Origin: Balaenoptera acutorostrata
Lineage: Eukaryota > Chordata > Mammalia > Artiodactyla > Balaenopteridae
NCBI RefSeq assembly: GCF_949987535.1
Contig: NC_080075.1
Coordinates: 40,457,036-40,521,035, forward strand
Reading direction: 5' to 3'
DNA: 64,000 nt
In this document: positions 11,815-24,662 of the stretch, piece by piece
Layout: every line of letters starts with the position of its first letter
Position numbering within the stretch: the first letter of the stretch is position 1
Translations under genes and position numbers: made by a program
The notes under the pieces: model-generated
The model's input: the letters and a program-made list of their open reading frames with translations, nothing else
Told to the model about the DNA's origin: nothing
Database searches by the model: none

Positions 11815-14800
11815 TTTTTTAACTGTGGAATACATCACACATACTAAAGTATAAAATATACAAGTACTACTTAATAATAAAATGAACATCCTGTACCGAC
11901 CATCTTGCTTAAGAAATAGAACAATACCAGTACCTTAAAATCTTCATTTTCCCTCTGAAATTGCATCCGTCCCATTCCCTCCTCCAAAGGTGACTAGACC
12001 CTGAATTTTGGGTTACTTCTTCCCTTCCCGTTTTCAAAAAAGGAATACTACCTATGTATGCATCCCTAAAGAGTATATTACTAATGAATGGATAAACAAG
12101 AAGTGGTATATCCATACATTGGAATATTCAGCCTTAAAAGGAATGAAATTCTGACACACGCTACATCATGAATGAACCTTGAGGACATTTTACTAAGTGA
12201 AATAAGCCAGACACAAAAGGACAGATATTGTATGATTCCACTTATATGAGAAATAGGTACATTTATAGAGACAGAAAGTAGAACAGAGATTACCAGGCAA
12301 TGAGAGGAGGGGAGATGAAGAGTTATTATTTAGTGGGTAAAGAGTTTGTGTTTGGGATGATGAAAAAGTTCCAGAAACAGACAGTGGTAAAGGTCATACA
12401 ATACTGTGAGTGTAGTTAATGCCACAAATTGCACACTTAAAAATATTTAAAACAGTAAATTTTATGTTATGTATATTTTACCACAACAAAAAATGAAAAA
12501 AGAATATACTGTCTAGTTCTGCATGCTTTTTAACTTTTTATAATGAAACAACACTAACATTTTTGTAACTTGTTTCTTATGTTCATCACTAAGTTCTTGA
12601 TATCTATGTTGATGTGTACAGCTGTAATTCATTAAATTTCACTGCTCCTAGTATTCCATTATATGAATATTCTACAGTTTACCTATCCATTTTACTGTTG
12701 ATGAACATGGTTGCTTGAGTTTTATTTATTTATATGGAATTATTAACAAAGCTATCAATATTCTTATGTCTATATCCTCGTGCACACATGCAAGAATTTG
12801 CCTAGGACATATTTCTAGAATGGGTCATAGGATATGTACATGTTCAGCTTTACCAGAAAATGTCAAATTGTAATCCGAAGTGTCTTTATTAATTTACATT
12901 CCCTAAGTGTTTCCATTGTTCCACATTTATCAACACTTGGTATTTTCTTTTTCATTTTTGCCAATCTGAGATTATTAAATATTACCTCATTACAGTCTTA
13001 ATTGCATTCCCCTGATTACTGATGTATCGATTATCCTTTCATAGTTTATTGGTCATGTGTTTCCTCTTCTGTGAAATCTTTTGTACTTTTTCCTACCATG
13101 CTGTTTATCTTTTGATTACTAATTACATATGCATTCTGGTACCGAATCCATTGTCACTTATATGTGCTATAAACATCTTCTTTCAGTTTTTAGCTTGTAT
13201 TTTCATTCCTTGTGGAATCTTCTGAATGAACCCAATTTCAAAGTCAACATTTTCCTTTATGGTTTGTGGTTTTGCATTTTGCTTGAGAAAATCTTCCCAA
13301 CCCTGAGGTCATAAAGCTTTCCTCCCACTCCTTCAAAACTTTTATACCTCTGCTTTTCATATTTAAGAGTATTGCCATCTAGAATTAATTTCTGTGTATG
13401 TTTTCATATAGGGATCCAATTTCACTTTTTAAAAAATTATGGGTAAATAATTATCACAGCACTATTTATTAAATAGTCCACATATATCCATCCTTTCCCC
13501 CATCTACAATGCCCACTCTACCAAAAATCTGGTCTCAATATACAGGTCAATGATTTCTAATTTGGTACCACTAGCCAATTGTTCTAACCTCACAACAAGA
13601 CAATATCGCCTTAACTACCAAAGCTTTACCTTTTGGGATAATTTAAGATTTTTTTAACCTTGAATCTATGGCAGATTAATGTGGTAAATTAGTAGATTTT
13701 CTAGAATTAAAGCAACTCCACATTCCTGGGAAACATTCAAAAAACATCCAAAGTTACCTGAGCCTGCTTCCTTTTGGGGAAGGTTTCTAATTACTGATAT
13801 AATTTCTTTAATGATTACAGAGGTAGATGTACAATGTCTCCCTAAATCAGTTTAGATAAGTATTCTGCCAAGATTTCAAATTTAGTAACATAAAACTATT
13901 TAAAATATCTTTTTACTATTTTAATCTCTGCAGAATCTATCATTTTGTACATTTCTTTATTCCCAGCACTATTTGTGCCTTCTCACACTCTTTTGTTCCT
14001 AGATAATGCTTGTTATAAATTGTCTCTTTCATTGGGCATTCCAAATCAATGACTTTTAGCTTTCTTGATTCTTTGGAGTGAATGTATATTTCTATTTCAG
14101 TAGTTTCTGCTGCTCTTTATTCCTCCTATTTTCCTTGGGTATATTCTGTTCTAACTCCTGAATTCTGAGCATTTCTTCTTTCCTGATGTAAGCATTTAAG
14201 ACTATATATTTCTCTAAGCACTGCTTTAAATATGTCTCACATTTTTAGTATGAATTATTTTTGTTATTCTGTAGTTAAATATTTTCTAATCTTTCATTAC
14301 AAGTTCTTTGACTCACAAGATGTTTATAAACTTTTTTCTTCTTTATGGAGTTTTTCTACTTATCTTTATGTAATGATTACTATTTAATTGATTTAGGGTC
14401 ACAGAATGTAATTTTTGTAGTGTTAATCTTTCAAAATGTATTAAGACAAGCTTTATAGCCTGACTCATGATCAGTTTTCATAATTGTTCATGGGTCTTTA
14501 AAGTATTTAACTGGTGTGCATGCACTGCTGTCTACTTTCACAACAGGATCATTTTTATGCAAAGTCACCTATCGCACCAAATCATGGTATTTCCTATGTG
14601 ATAAGGACAAACAGAGCAGTAGAAATTTCAAATGTGAGGTTATGGGACATTTTCTAAAGGACACAAATCAAAAAATAAATAAGTGAAAGAATTGAGAAGC
14701 TGCTCACAGACTTCATCACAGGCTCCTCTTGCTCTTTCTGATATAACCTTTTATTTTAGGATTGTCTCTTGTAAATAGCATGTATCCAGAAAATTTTTGA

Positions 14801-14830
14801 ATCCAGTCTGATAATCTGTCTTTTACTGGA
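11815..14830 (-). mobile_element. Old antisense LINE-1 (L1M class), split by a later insertion
   Basis: Reading plus strand, the element starts at its poly-A side as a T run (11811-11820) and runs through 3' UTR-like text. It resumes after the insertion at 12081-12500 with diverged antisense ORF2 text, for example the TTTATTAAATAGTCCACATA region at about 13465 and the TCTAAGCACTGCTTTAAATA region at about 14213. It ends near 14830 with the antisense endonuclease-coding part. All frames are broken. High divergence marks it as the oldest LINE-1 layer here. Boundaries are approximate, and it could be more than one fragment. Confidence 0.75.
12081..12500 (+). mobile_element. LINE-1 3'-end fragment nested in the antisense LINE-1
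   Basis: Plus-strand LINE-1 3' text (ACATTGGAATATTCAGCCTT, then AAATAAGCCAGACACAAAAGG, then CCACTTATATGAGAAATAGG) ends in an A-rich tail at about 12485-12500. Its flanks are similar short repeats (AGAGTATATT at 12070-12079 and AGAATATACT at 12501-12510). The antisense LINE-1 text reads continuously if the insert is removed. This is therefore a 5'-truncated insertion about 420 bp long. Confidence 0.75.
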
Positions 14831-14837
14831 GAGTTTA

Positions 14838-15037
14838 GATGAACGGTTCTCAAATGTTTTTATCTCAAGACCCTTTTACATGCTTTAATTGAGAACAACA
14901 AAGAGCTTTTGTTTATGTGGGTTATGCCTGTCAATATTTGCCGTATTAAAAAATATCAGAAATTTAGAAAATATTTCGTTCATTCAAACATAACTAATAA
15001 ACTCATACGTTAACATATTTTTATGAAGAATATATAT
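14838..15037 (+). mobile_element. Ancient interspersed repeat, family not certain
   Basis: The text GAACGGTTCTCAAATG then CAAAGAGCTTTTGTTTATGT and GGGTTATGCCTGTCAATATT is a recurrent mammalian repeat sequence, probably an old DNA transposon, but I cannot name the family with confidence. It sits exactly between two antisense LINE-1 elements. Confidence 0.5.
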
Positions 15038-15040
15038 ACT

Positions 15041-18000
15041 TTCTTTTTTAAGACTATAGTTTTAGAGCAGTTTGAGGTGTGCAACAAAACTGAGAGGGAG
15101 GTAAAGAGATTTCCCATAGATCTCCTGCTCCCACACATGCACAGCCTACCCCATTATCAATATCACTCACCAGAATGGTACGCTGTTTACCACAGATAAA
15201 CCTACACTGACATATCATAATCACCCAAAGTCCATAGTTTACTTTAGGGTTCACTTGTGGGCTGTACATTCTATTGGTTTGGACAGATTTTTAATGACAT
15301 ATACCCATCATTATGATATATAGGGTATTTCACTGCCCTAATCATCCTCTGTGTTCTGCCTATTCATCTCCTCCACACCCCACCACTGGCAACCACTGAT
15401 CTTTTTACTGTCTCCATAGTTTTGCCTTTTCCAGAATATCAATTAGTTGGAATCATACAGTATATAGCCTTTTCAGATTGGCTTCTTTCATTCAGTAATA
15501 TGCATTTAAGGCTCCTCCATGGCTTTTCTTTTTAACACTGAATAATATTCTATTGTCTGTATGTACCACAGTTTATCCATTCATCTACTGAAGAACATCT
15601 TGGTTGCTTCCAAGTTTTGGCAATTACGAATAAAGCTGCTATAAACATCCATGTGCAGGTTTTTGTGTGGACAATGGTTTTCATTTCTTTTGGGTAAATA
15701 TCAAGGAGTGAGATGCTGGATCATATGGTAAGAGTATGTTTCATTTTGTAAGAAAGTGCCAAACTGTCCCAAAGTGGCTGTACCATTTTGCATGCCCACC
15801 AGCAATGCATGAGAGTTCCTGTTGCTCCACATCCTCTCCAGCATTGGGTGTTGTCAGTGTGACAGATTTTGGCCATTCTAAGAGGTGTGTGGTGGTATCT
15901 TGTTGTTTTAATTTGCATTTCCCTAATGACATATGATGTGGAGCTTTTTTTTCATATGCCTACTTGTCACCTGTATATCTTCTTTGGTGAGGTGCCTCTT
16001 AAGGTTTTTGCCCCATTTTTTAAATTGAGTTGTTTTCTTATTTGTTTCTTTGTATATTTTGGATAACAGTCCTTTATCAGATGTGTCTTTTGCAAATACT
16101 TTCTCCCTGTCTGTGGTTTGTCTTCTCATTCTTTAGCAAAACAAAAGCTTTCAATTTTGATGGAGTCGAACTTACCCATTATTTTTTCATGGATCATACC
16201 TTTGGTGTGGTATCTAAAAAGGCATCATCCTACCCAAGGTCATCTAGGTTTTATCCTGTGTTATCTTCTCAGAGTTTTACAGTTTTGCATTTTACATTTA
16301 GGTCTATAATCCACTTTGAGTTAATTTGTGTGGAGGGTGTAAAGTCTCTGTCTAGATTCATCTTTGTGCAAGTGGATGTCCAGTTGCTCCAGCACCATTT
16401 GTTGAAAAGACTACCTTTGCTCCATTGTGTTGCCCCTTTGTCAAAGACCAGTTGACTATATTTATGAGGGCCTCTTTCTGAGCTCTGGATTCTGTTACAT
16501 TATTTGTCTATTCTTTTGCCAATACCATACTGTCTTGATTACTATAGCTTTGTTTTAAGCCTTGAATTTAGGTAGTGTTGGTCCTCCAACATTGTTCTTC
16601 TCTTTTACTACCGTGTTGGGTATTCGGGGTCTTTGCCTCTCCATATAAACTTTAGAATCAGTTTGTTGATATCCATAATATAACTTGCTGAGATTTTCAC
16701 TGGGATCACACTGAATATATAGATCAAGTTGGAAAGAAGTGACATCTTGACAATATTGAGTCTTTCTATTCATGAACATGGAATACCTCTCAATTTGTTT
16801 AGTTCTTTGATTCTGTTCATCAGTGTTTTGTAGTATTCCTCATATAGGTCTTGTACATATTTTGTTAGATTTATAGCTAAGTATTTCATTTTGGGGGGTG
16901 ATAATATAAATGGAATTATGCTTTTAATTTCAAATTCCTCTTGTTCATTGTTGGTATATAGGAAAGCAAATGACTTTTGTATATAAACCTGGTATCCTGC
17001 AACCCTGCTATAATGACTCATTAGTTCTAGGAGGTTTTTTGTTGATTCTTTCAGATTTCCTACATAGATAATCATGTATTCTGTGAACAAAGACAGTTTT
17101 ATATCTTCCTTCTCAATCTGTATACTTTTAATTTCCTTTTCTTCTCTTATTGCATCAGCAAGGACTTCCAGTATGATGTTGGAAACAAGCGGTGAAAGGG
17201 GTCATCCTTGCCTTGTACCTCACCTTAGCAGGAAAGCTTTGAGTTTCTCACCATCAAGTATAATGTTAGCTATAGGGCTTTTGTAGATATTCTTTATTTA
17301 GTTTAAGAAGTTCCCCTCTATTTCTAGTTGGCTGAAGAGTTTTTCTTTTTCTTTTTTTTTTTTTGTAAATAAGTTCTCTTGTCTCATTTTTTTAGATTCC
17401 ACATATAAATGATATCAGAGTTCTGTTATTTTACTAGTGGCTCTCCTTGATCCTGTCAAAGCTTTTTTTTTTTAATTTTTATTTATTTATTTATATATTT
17501 ATGGCTGTGTTGGGTCTTCGTTTCTGTGTGAGGGCTTTCTCTAGTTGCGGCAAGTGGGGGCCACTCTTCATCGCGGTGCGCGGGCCTCTCATTATCGCGG
17601 CCTCTCTTGTTGCGGAGCACAGGCTCCAGACGCGCAGGCTCAGTAATTGTGGCCCACGGACCTAGTTGCTCTGTGGCATGTGGGATCTTCCCAGACCAGG
17701 GCTTGAACCCGTGTCCCCTGCATTGGCAGGCAGATTCTCAACCACTGCGCCACCAGGGAAGCCCGGCTGAAGAGTTTTTAATCATAAATGGCTGATGGAT
17801 TATGTCAAGTGCTTTTTCTGCATCTATTGATATATTTATATGATTTTTCTTTTTTAATCTCCTGATGTGATGAATTACATCAACTGATTTTCAAATACTG
17901 AACCAGGTTTGCATACCTGGGATAAAACTACTTGGTGGTGGTGTATAATTCTTTTCATACTTTGTTGGGTTCAATTTGCTAATACTTTGTTGAAGATTTT

Positions 18001-18175
18001 TGCACCTATGTTTATAAGAGCTATTGGTATGTAGTTTTCTTTTCTTGTAACATCCTTCCCTCTGAAAGAGACTGTAGAAAATTGGTAATAATAATTTCTC
18101 CCTTAACTGTTCTATAGAATTCATCAGTGATCCCATCTGGGCCTGTTGCTTTCTGTATACTCTCTATACAAAACA
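15041..18175 (-). mobile_element. Antisense LINE-1, 5'-truncated (L1MA/L1MB-like)
   Basis: The left end has a T run followed by AGACTATAGTTTTAGAGCAG, the reverse of a mammalian L1 3' end. Reading minus strand, recognisable ORF2 protein pieces appear in the expected order: reverse-transcriptase-side text such as VAGYQVYIQKSFAFLYTNN (16770-17090), [17 protein letters not shown] (15923-16129), and the Cys-rich tail with [18 protein letters not shown] (15721-15918). Frames are broken by stops and shifts. It is truncated near 18175 inside the reverse-transcriptase region. A SINE-containing unit is inserted at 17345-17764. Confidence 0.88.
17345..17764 (-). mobile_element. CHR SINE plus about 116 bp of extra 3' sequence, inserted as one unit
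   Basis: A perfect 15-bp target-site duplication (GGCTGAAGAGTTTTT) lies at 17330-17344 and 17765-17779, and the host LINE-1 reads through if the unit is removed. On the minus strand the unit begins with a full CHR SINE head (right side, GGGCTTCCCTGGTGGCGCAG). It continues through the SINE body to an AT-rich TAAATAAATA-like tail (about 17463-17505), then runs on into about 100 bp of other sequence, part of it LINE-1 3'-like (TATATGTGGAATCTAAAAAA), before a terminal A tail (17345-17367). The extra sequence lies between the SINE tail and the duplication, so it was part of the inserted RNA or cDNA. Confidence 0.85.
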
Positions 18176-21029
18176 ATTTAATGAGAGGATTGTCACTGTT
18201 TTACATGTTTACAAATGTCTTAATGTGTTAATGTCTCTAAAATCTAATGTACAGTTAGCAGAAAGCTGGATTCTCATATCTACTCTCATATTCAATCTGT
18301 GAGATATGTTGTTTTCGTTAAAGTATTTGAAGAAAATCCAGTCTCATACAGATATGTAGTTGGAAAAGATAGGAGTATTTTAATGACTTTCGCTGATAAT
18401 TCAGGGTCTTCTTTGATACTACAGAAAAACCCCACAGTGGTAGTTTCTTAAAGGCTAATAGTAATGTGGAATCTGAAATCATATCAATAAACTTTTCAAA
18501 CTCTGTTAAATTAAAATCCAGTGCTCTATCATGTACGTTGAATGATTTTTTTTACTCATGCATGATTTTGTAACATCATACACTTTGGTCATTTGGAAAA
18601 TGCTAATTCTCTGAGTTACACATATTATAAATGTTGACACATTTCATTATACAATACCAAAATAACTACATTTGCTTTTATCACCACCTTTTCCATCACA
18701 TATATCTTTATGCATTGGGAAACTATCAAACTTAACGTGGTGAGTGTAAGTTTTTCACAATTCTAATTTTCACTTGAAAGCTTGAATTTTATCATTGGCA
18801 ATGAACAATTTCAGTCACTTAACCTTTAAGCAGCAGGCTCACTGTGTTCAGTTTCAAGAAAACCTTCACCAAATAAATATCCAAGTGTGAATAACAAGTT
18901 TAACTCTTAGCTGTTTTTTCAAGTAAAAATGGTGTTCCAGGATAAAAATGTGCTTAGTTTAGTTTACAACTCAATCACACAAGTGCTTTTTCTTGAATAA
19001 CTTTGTCCTTTGCAATGCAGTATAACTGCTCTATGCATACTTCTTATTTTTCTCACAAAGAATATTAAAAAAACTAGTACTCAAGGGACAAAACTTAATA
19101 ATAATTTTATTATAACATCAAGAATATATTTAGTGAAACACATGTAAGGGCTAGATCTTGGCTATAAATTTTCAAGGATGATATTGCTTCTACCCCTTAA
19201 TGCTAAGGATAGAAGAGGCAATTTTCCTTGTTGTTGTCTTCCGTGCAGTGAGTTCATTTCTTCTTCATCCTTACACTGATGGTATAGCTCTGGGATGTCA
19301 ATTTTGTGCAACAAGAGGATCTTATTAGACATTCCGTCTTGGGGGAATGGGAGATACCAGACTTTTTCTGCATCTTCATGCAGTGATAAAAGTAGTAAGT
19401 CATGGGTTTAGTAGAAACCCTCAGTGGGAAAGCTACTATGAATGCTTAGCTTCTAGACATCCTGCTTTGAACTTTTAAAAAAAGACTTCTTTGGGTCTCT
19501 CTATCCGGGTCACTTCAAGAGTGCATTTATAAATATCACTTGGTCATATTTTACCTGACTTTTTAGCTGTTTTCCAAAAGGGGTGTTATTCATGCTATCT
19601 AGTCTGTCACATTGCCATAAGCAGAATTCTTTATTTGAATTTTACAAGAACAGAACTGAGCATTTTGATAAAGAAATAACCATCACAACCAGGTTCACTT
19701 GTCTCACATTGACCTAAGCTCTTCAATTTAGTAATTCTTAATGACTTATTAGGATTGTTTAAGAATTTATTTTGTTGGAATTCTCTAGATGTGAACCTGT
19801 GATCATCGATGCAATCATGCCACTCTCCTATTGTTTTGCCTGTGTAGATGCTATGTCTCAGCATCACCGTAAGCAAGCAGTAAGTACTTGATGGTAAATC
19901 AATGCTTGCGGCACATACCTTTCTAGAATCTCACAGTCTAATGCCTGATTCTGTTCATTCTTGTCTATCAGAACTCTAAATTCTGTTCTGATTCTGTACT
20001 ACTGAATCAGAAAACCAAGAAATGAAGTGACAGGTAGCTAGAATTCGAAACAGCATTCTAAAGACATGTGATCAGACTAATGCTTAAAAGTCAGTTATTA
20101 GATCTTGCCCTCTGTCTTATGACTATGTGAATTATTTCTTAGTAAAGAACTAACACACCCAAGTATTTGTGTAAACATTCAGTTTCTCTACTGACTCAAG
20201 AACCAAAACTGTCAAATGAGATAACGTGGAACTAGATGAGACCTTCGAAGTTTCTTAATCTAAGCTGTCACCCCAGTGCAAAAACACTTTATATCTTCTC
20301 TGACAGTTATCACATTTGTTTCCTGATACTTTTCATTTAAATTCAACCTAAAAACTCCCAAGACTTTGTTCTTTCTAAAACAAAATAATTTGGTGCACTA
20401 CAATATCAAGGTCAGCAATTTGGCTTTATTCTACAAATACTTGTTGAGAGCCTATTTGGTGTCTAACATTCTCTCATTTAACTCTGTGATAACATTTTAA
20501 ATTTTATTTTAAAATGATAAAAAGTCAATCTAGAAGTCAAACTGTCCTAACTTTTTCAAAATTGTGATGCTAAGTCCTCTGAGCTGTCACAAGCACTGCA
20601 TTTCTTGGGCCATGCTGAAAAGATCTTTGCTTCATCAGCAGACCAAAATGGGATACTACAGAATTTAATTTGGAGTCCATGGAGCAATTAAATGCTAAAG
20701 CAGACATGCCATAAGGAGCTCTCTCAACCACAAAGACTTAATTAGAAACCATGTCAGCTAAAATAACCAACTTAGATGGTTGGATGGAAGAGAGTTTGGT
20801 AGCACAAATGTAAATTGAAAGAATCAACATTGAAAATCAGTTTAGATATATATTTAAAAACATTTATAAAAATTATTATATTGATTTTAGAATAAAATCT
20901 AAAATCCCTCTAAAAATATCCAAATAAAAAACCCTCAACCTTCTCAAATAGAGGGAAACTCCAGATATACATAAAAATACAAGTTAAAGTATTTAAGTCA
21001 AATATCTACATAAGTTGCAGACTGTCCAA
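18176..21029. other. Noncoding stretch, possibly containing unnamed old repeat
   Basis: No gene is recognised. The minus-strand 81-codon frame at 19631-19876 has no known domain. Sequence at roughly 18280-19560 has the feel of an ancient dispersed element, but I cannot assign a family. No exon signals stand out. Confidence 0.4.
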
Positions 21030-21030
21030 A

Positions 21031-21061
21031 TTAAAAAAAAAAAAAAAAAAATATATATATA
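21031..21061. repeat. Poly-A run followed by (AT)n
   Basis: A run of about 19 A is followed by ATATATATAT. It is a simple low-complexity tract with no clear SINE or LINE body to its left. Confidence 0.8.
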
Positions 21062-21289
21062 AAAGAGACCTTAAATTAAGTCTACTATAAAATTGCCAAA
21101 CAGCAGATTATATCAACCCTGTAATCCTAAAGAAAGCCACTAAAAGTTTACTCATATTCTTGCATGTAGTTTTTTAACCTTAAACAGAAACTACACTACC
21201 ATATTTTAAAATAAGTTTTCAGTAGGTGTTCTAAGGGAGTTAGAATCATTTGTTAGTTTAAAGACCTGGTACTCAAGGATTATGTTATT

Positions 21290-21725
21290 CATGGCCAGGA
21301 CTTGAATGTTTGTACTGATAATAACTCCCAAATCTTCATAACTGACCGACCTACTCCTGGGTTCCAGACCTAAGCACTCAAGTGCCCACTGTCTATTTTC
21401 ACCCACATCACAAACACAACATAGCCAAACTGAACTCCTCTCCATCCCTTCGGCTGTTTCTTCCCTGAGTTCTCATCTCAGTGAATTGTATCGCCATTCA
21501 TCAAGCCTCCCACTCTCAGGACTCACCAAACCAAGTTGTCTCTAACTGCTAAATCTTTCCAGAATCTGGACCCTTTCTTTCCATCTCCAATGCCACTCTT
21601 TCCTAAATTCAAGCATCAACGTCTATGAACAGACCACTGCCATAGCCTTGGGATTTCTCTAGTCTCATACACAGCTAGGTTTCATCTCCCATAATTCTTT
21701 AAGGCTGACCACTTGTTTTAATGCT
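21290..21725 (+). mobile_element. LINE-2 (L2) fragment
   Basis: It carries diverged L2 text in plus orientation: AACTCCCAAATCTTCATAAC, GGGTTCCAGACCTAAGCACT, then AGCCAAACTGAACTCCTCTC and ATCTCAGTGAATTGTATCGC. These are landmarks of the L2 3' half. Confidence 0.72.
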
Positions 21726-21744
21726 ATACCTTTTTTTCTCGTTA

Positions 21745-23060
21745 TGAGAAAATTCATAACAGAAAATTATAAACACAGAGAGTAGTACAAAAAAAGAATC
21801 ACTCAAAACTTTACCAACTAACTGAAACCACTGCTAATATTTTGACATATTTTCTCTAGTTATTTTTAAATAGTTGAGATGATACTGCTTGTAAAATCTT
21901 ATGTCTTTTAAAGTTAACATTATAAATTTGTAAACCTAAATTTTAGAAGTTGCACGTATATTCTGAACTATGGTTACACCACAAATGTACATAACTGTCC
22001 CCATTAACATTTAAGTCACTTCACATATGTCACTAAGAAATGATGCTGCAATGAACATTTTTATGCCCAAAATATTTCTGGCATTTCTGACTGTTTCTTA
22101 GGACTGATTTGTAGAAATGGAATTTCTGAGTAAAGTAATTGAATGCTTTACAAAGAAATCACACCAAGTTCTAACCTACCATGTATAACAGCGCTTGTCT
22201 CATTCACCACACCCACAACAGCACTATTACATATTTTTAAATCTTTGCTAAACTGTTAAGAGAAAACTTGTATCTCACTGATTTAATTTGCATTTCTTTG
22301 ATAACTCATGACCTTGAATATATTTCTGTGTTTATTAGCCATCTATACTTTCTCTTTTGTAAAACTAGTCATGCCCTTATAAAAAAATATTTCTAGAGCT
22401 CTTTAAATATTGAAAATATTAGCCTTTTGTCTGCCACTTCTGTTGCTAATATATTTAATATCTTCCTGCTTTGCCTTTTAATCTCATGATTTAGAAACCT
22501 TATATTTTCCTTAGTACACAAATAATGCAGGTTCACTGTAAAAAATAATAACAAAACACAGAGAAGTAAAAAAAGCACATGAAAATGATACATAATCCCA
22601 GCACTAGAGCTAAGTATTTTTATACTGTTATTTGTTTTTCTAGTTTATTTGTGTATTCATTTTTAAGAAAAATCAGATCATACACTGTACATATTCTTTT
22701 ATAAACTACTCTTTTCATTAAAATATGATGAATATACTTCTACATCAATAAATATTTTGACATGATGTTATTTACAATGGCTACAAATATTCCATTCTAT
22801 GGACATTATAATTTAATCTCATATTTTTGGACACTGAGATTGCTTCTAATTTTTCATGTTATAAGCAATAACCAGGTGAAAATTCTTAGTTAATTCTTTA
22901 CATTCATACTTAAATATTTCACTAAGATAAATTTCTGTTGGTTGAATAACTGGATCAAAAGTATGCACATTTAAAAACTTTATATGGCTGCCATTTGTCC
23001 TCTAGAAGTTATACCAAATTATACTCCCATCGACTGGTAGACCTTAGCCAACAATAAGTC
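21745..23060 (-). mobile_element. Two successive old antisense LINE-1 3' fragments (L1M class)
   Basis: Both halves show the same antisense landmarks. In the first (21745 to about 22500) GATGCTGCAATGAACATTTT is followed by TAATTTGCATTTCTTTGATA. In the second (about 22500-23060) TCATACACTGTACATATTCT is followed by ATTCCATTCTATGGACATTA and a TGGATCAAAAGTATGCACAT block. The order repeats, which suggests two insertions of related elements rather than one. All are highly diverged and noncoding. Confidence 0.6.
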
Positions 23061-23647
23061 TTAATATGATTTTAAAATATATATTAGTTTTGATTTTTAT
23101 GTAGACAAATCTATGTACATTTTCCTCAGTGATTTCTTTCCCACTGCTTAGAAGCTTAGAAAGTTCTTTATCCATTGATTCAACAAATATTCACTTTTAT
23201 TCTCTTTTAGTTTCGATTCTTTTATTGTCTTCAATAAAATCCACCTGGAATTCCTTTTGCACTGAGGTAAGGAGCTAATTTTTCCTCCTCCTAAATAGTA
23301 CCAATACTATTCACTGTATAACTTCTCCTTCCATAATGGTTTAAGAAAAGTGGGAATCTTTACACAACTATTTCATGCATATAATTTGGCAAGGTTTTTC
23401 TCTGCTTCCAGGATAAAGGTAAAACTCTTTAACATAGCGAAGCTCGTTGAGAAATTGTCTCTGATTCTATATGAAGAAAAATCAACTGTCCCACCCCCAA
23501 CTGCACTTCATGCTCTGATAATATTCTGCCAATTGTATATGCTGTTCAATTTTTCTGTGGTGACATAGCTTTATAATTCTGAGGCACAGAAGACCTTCTC
23601 AAATAAGGCACAAAACTAGCAGAAATGACAATGGAAGTTATTTTTTA
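23061..23647. other. Noncoding stretch
   Basis: No gene or clear repeat. The 72-codon plus-strand open frame at 23350-23568 has no recognisable domain. The sequence AAGTTCTTTATCCATTGATTC resembles old LINE-1 antisense text and may extend the neighbouring element. Confidence 0.4.
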
Positions 23648-23875
23648 TAGAGTATTTACTTCGTGACAGTGCTTTACTGTAATATCTCATTTGTTTCTCA
23701 CAACAATCCTGAGGTAAATACTATTACTAGTTCGTTTTAAAGACAGAAACTGAGGCACAAAAAGATGAAGTAACTTGCCCAAGATTACAGAGCTAGTAAG
23801 CAGAAGAGCTGAAATATGAAAACAGGTGACCTGGCTCTGCAATTTGTACACTTAACCACTACACTGTACTGCATA
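23648..23875 (+). mobile_element. MIR SINE, near full length
   Basis: The element shows CTCACAACAATCCTGAGGTA, then GAAACTGAGGCACAAAAAG, then AACTTGCCCAAGATTACAGA and the end ACTTAACCACTACACTGTAC, the standard order of an MIR element. Confidence 0.88.
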
Positions 23876-23929
23876 AAAGAAAAGACACAAATTTGAACAT
23901 ATAAATAGTATGTTTCTATGTGGTGAAAG

Positions 23930-24650
23930 ACACCTTTTGGAATTAAAAAAAAGTGATAGGTAGGGAGAAAATATCTGCAAGATATATAAAAAATAATGTA
24001 TAGAATACATAAAGGTCTACAAATGAGTAAGAAAACATAATCATTTCAATTGAAAATTGGCAATGGGTATCCTTGGGCAAGCCACAGAAAAACATAAGTG
24101 GCCATTAAACATATAACAAGATACTCGACTTCTCTAGTTATCAGGGAAACACAAATTAGAATGATAAAGAGATAGTATTTTCACACATTAGAGTGACAAA
24201 ATTAATGTCTAGTAATATCCAGTGTTGCTGAGGGTGTGGAAAATCCATTTCAATCACTGTTGGTAGGAATATAAACAGTTACAGCCTATTATGAGGATAT
24301 TCCTTTAGCATTAAAACTATGAAAATAAAATAAATGTCCCCTCTGACTGCACAGTTCTGTTTCTGGGAATCTATCATGTACATGTGCCTAAATTCTCAAT
24401 GAAGTGCTATTTATAACACCATCAAGTATACTGGAAACTACCTTAACATCCATCAGCAGAAGAATGGTTAAGCCATCCATCTGTCCTATGAAAAACTGTG
24501 TAGAAACTGCACACTGTTAAGTGATAAAAGCAAGTCATAAAACAATGTGTAAAGTATGATCCCATTTAAGAACAAAACAGAAACCTAACAACCTCAAAAT
24601 ATATGTATGTTTATATAAATTCATGAAAAATATGTCCAGAACAATCATTA
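23930..24650 (+). mobile_element. Old LINE-1 fragment (ORF2 C-terminal and 3' region), sense
   Basis: LINE-1 landmarks appear in order on the plus strand: AACATAAGTGGCCATTAAAC, TATCAGGGAAACACAAATTA, GTTGCTGAGGGTGTGGAAA, CTGTTGGTAGGAATATAAAC and GAAGAATGGTTAAGCC. It is noncoding because of many stops. Confidence 0.78.
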
Positions 24651-24662
24651 TGAGAGAACTTT

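Noticed and set aside
16030..16455. 141-codon plus-strand open frame
   Set aside because: It lies antisense within the older LINE-1 ORF2 (15041-18175) and has no domain.
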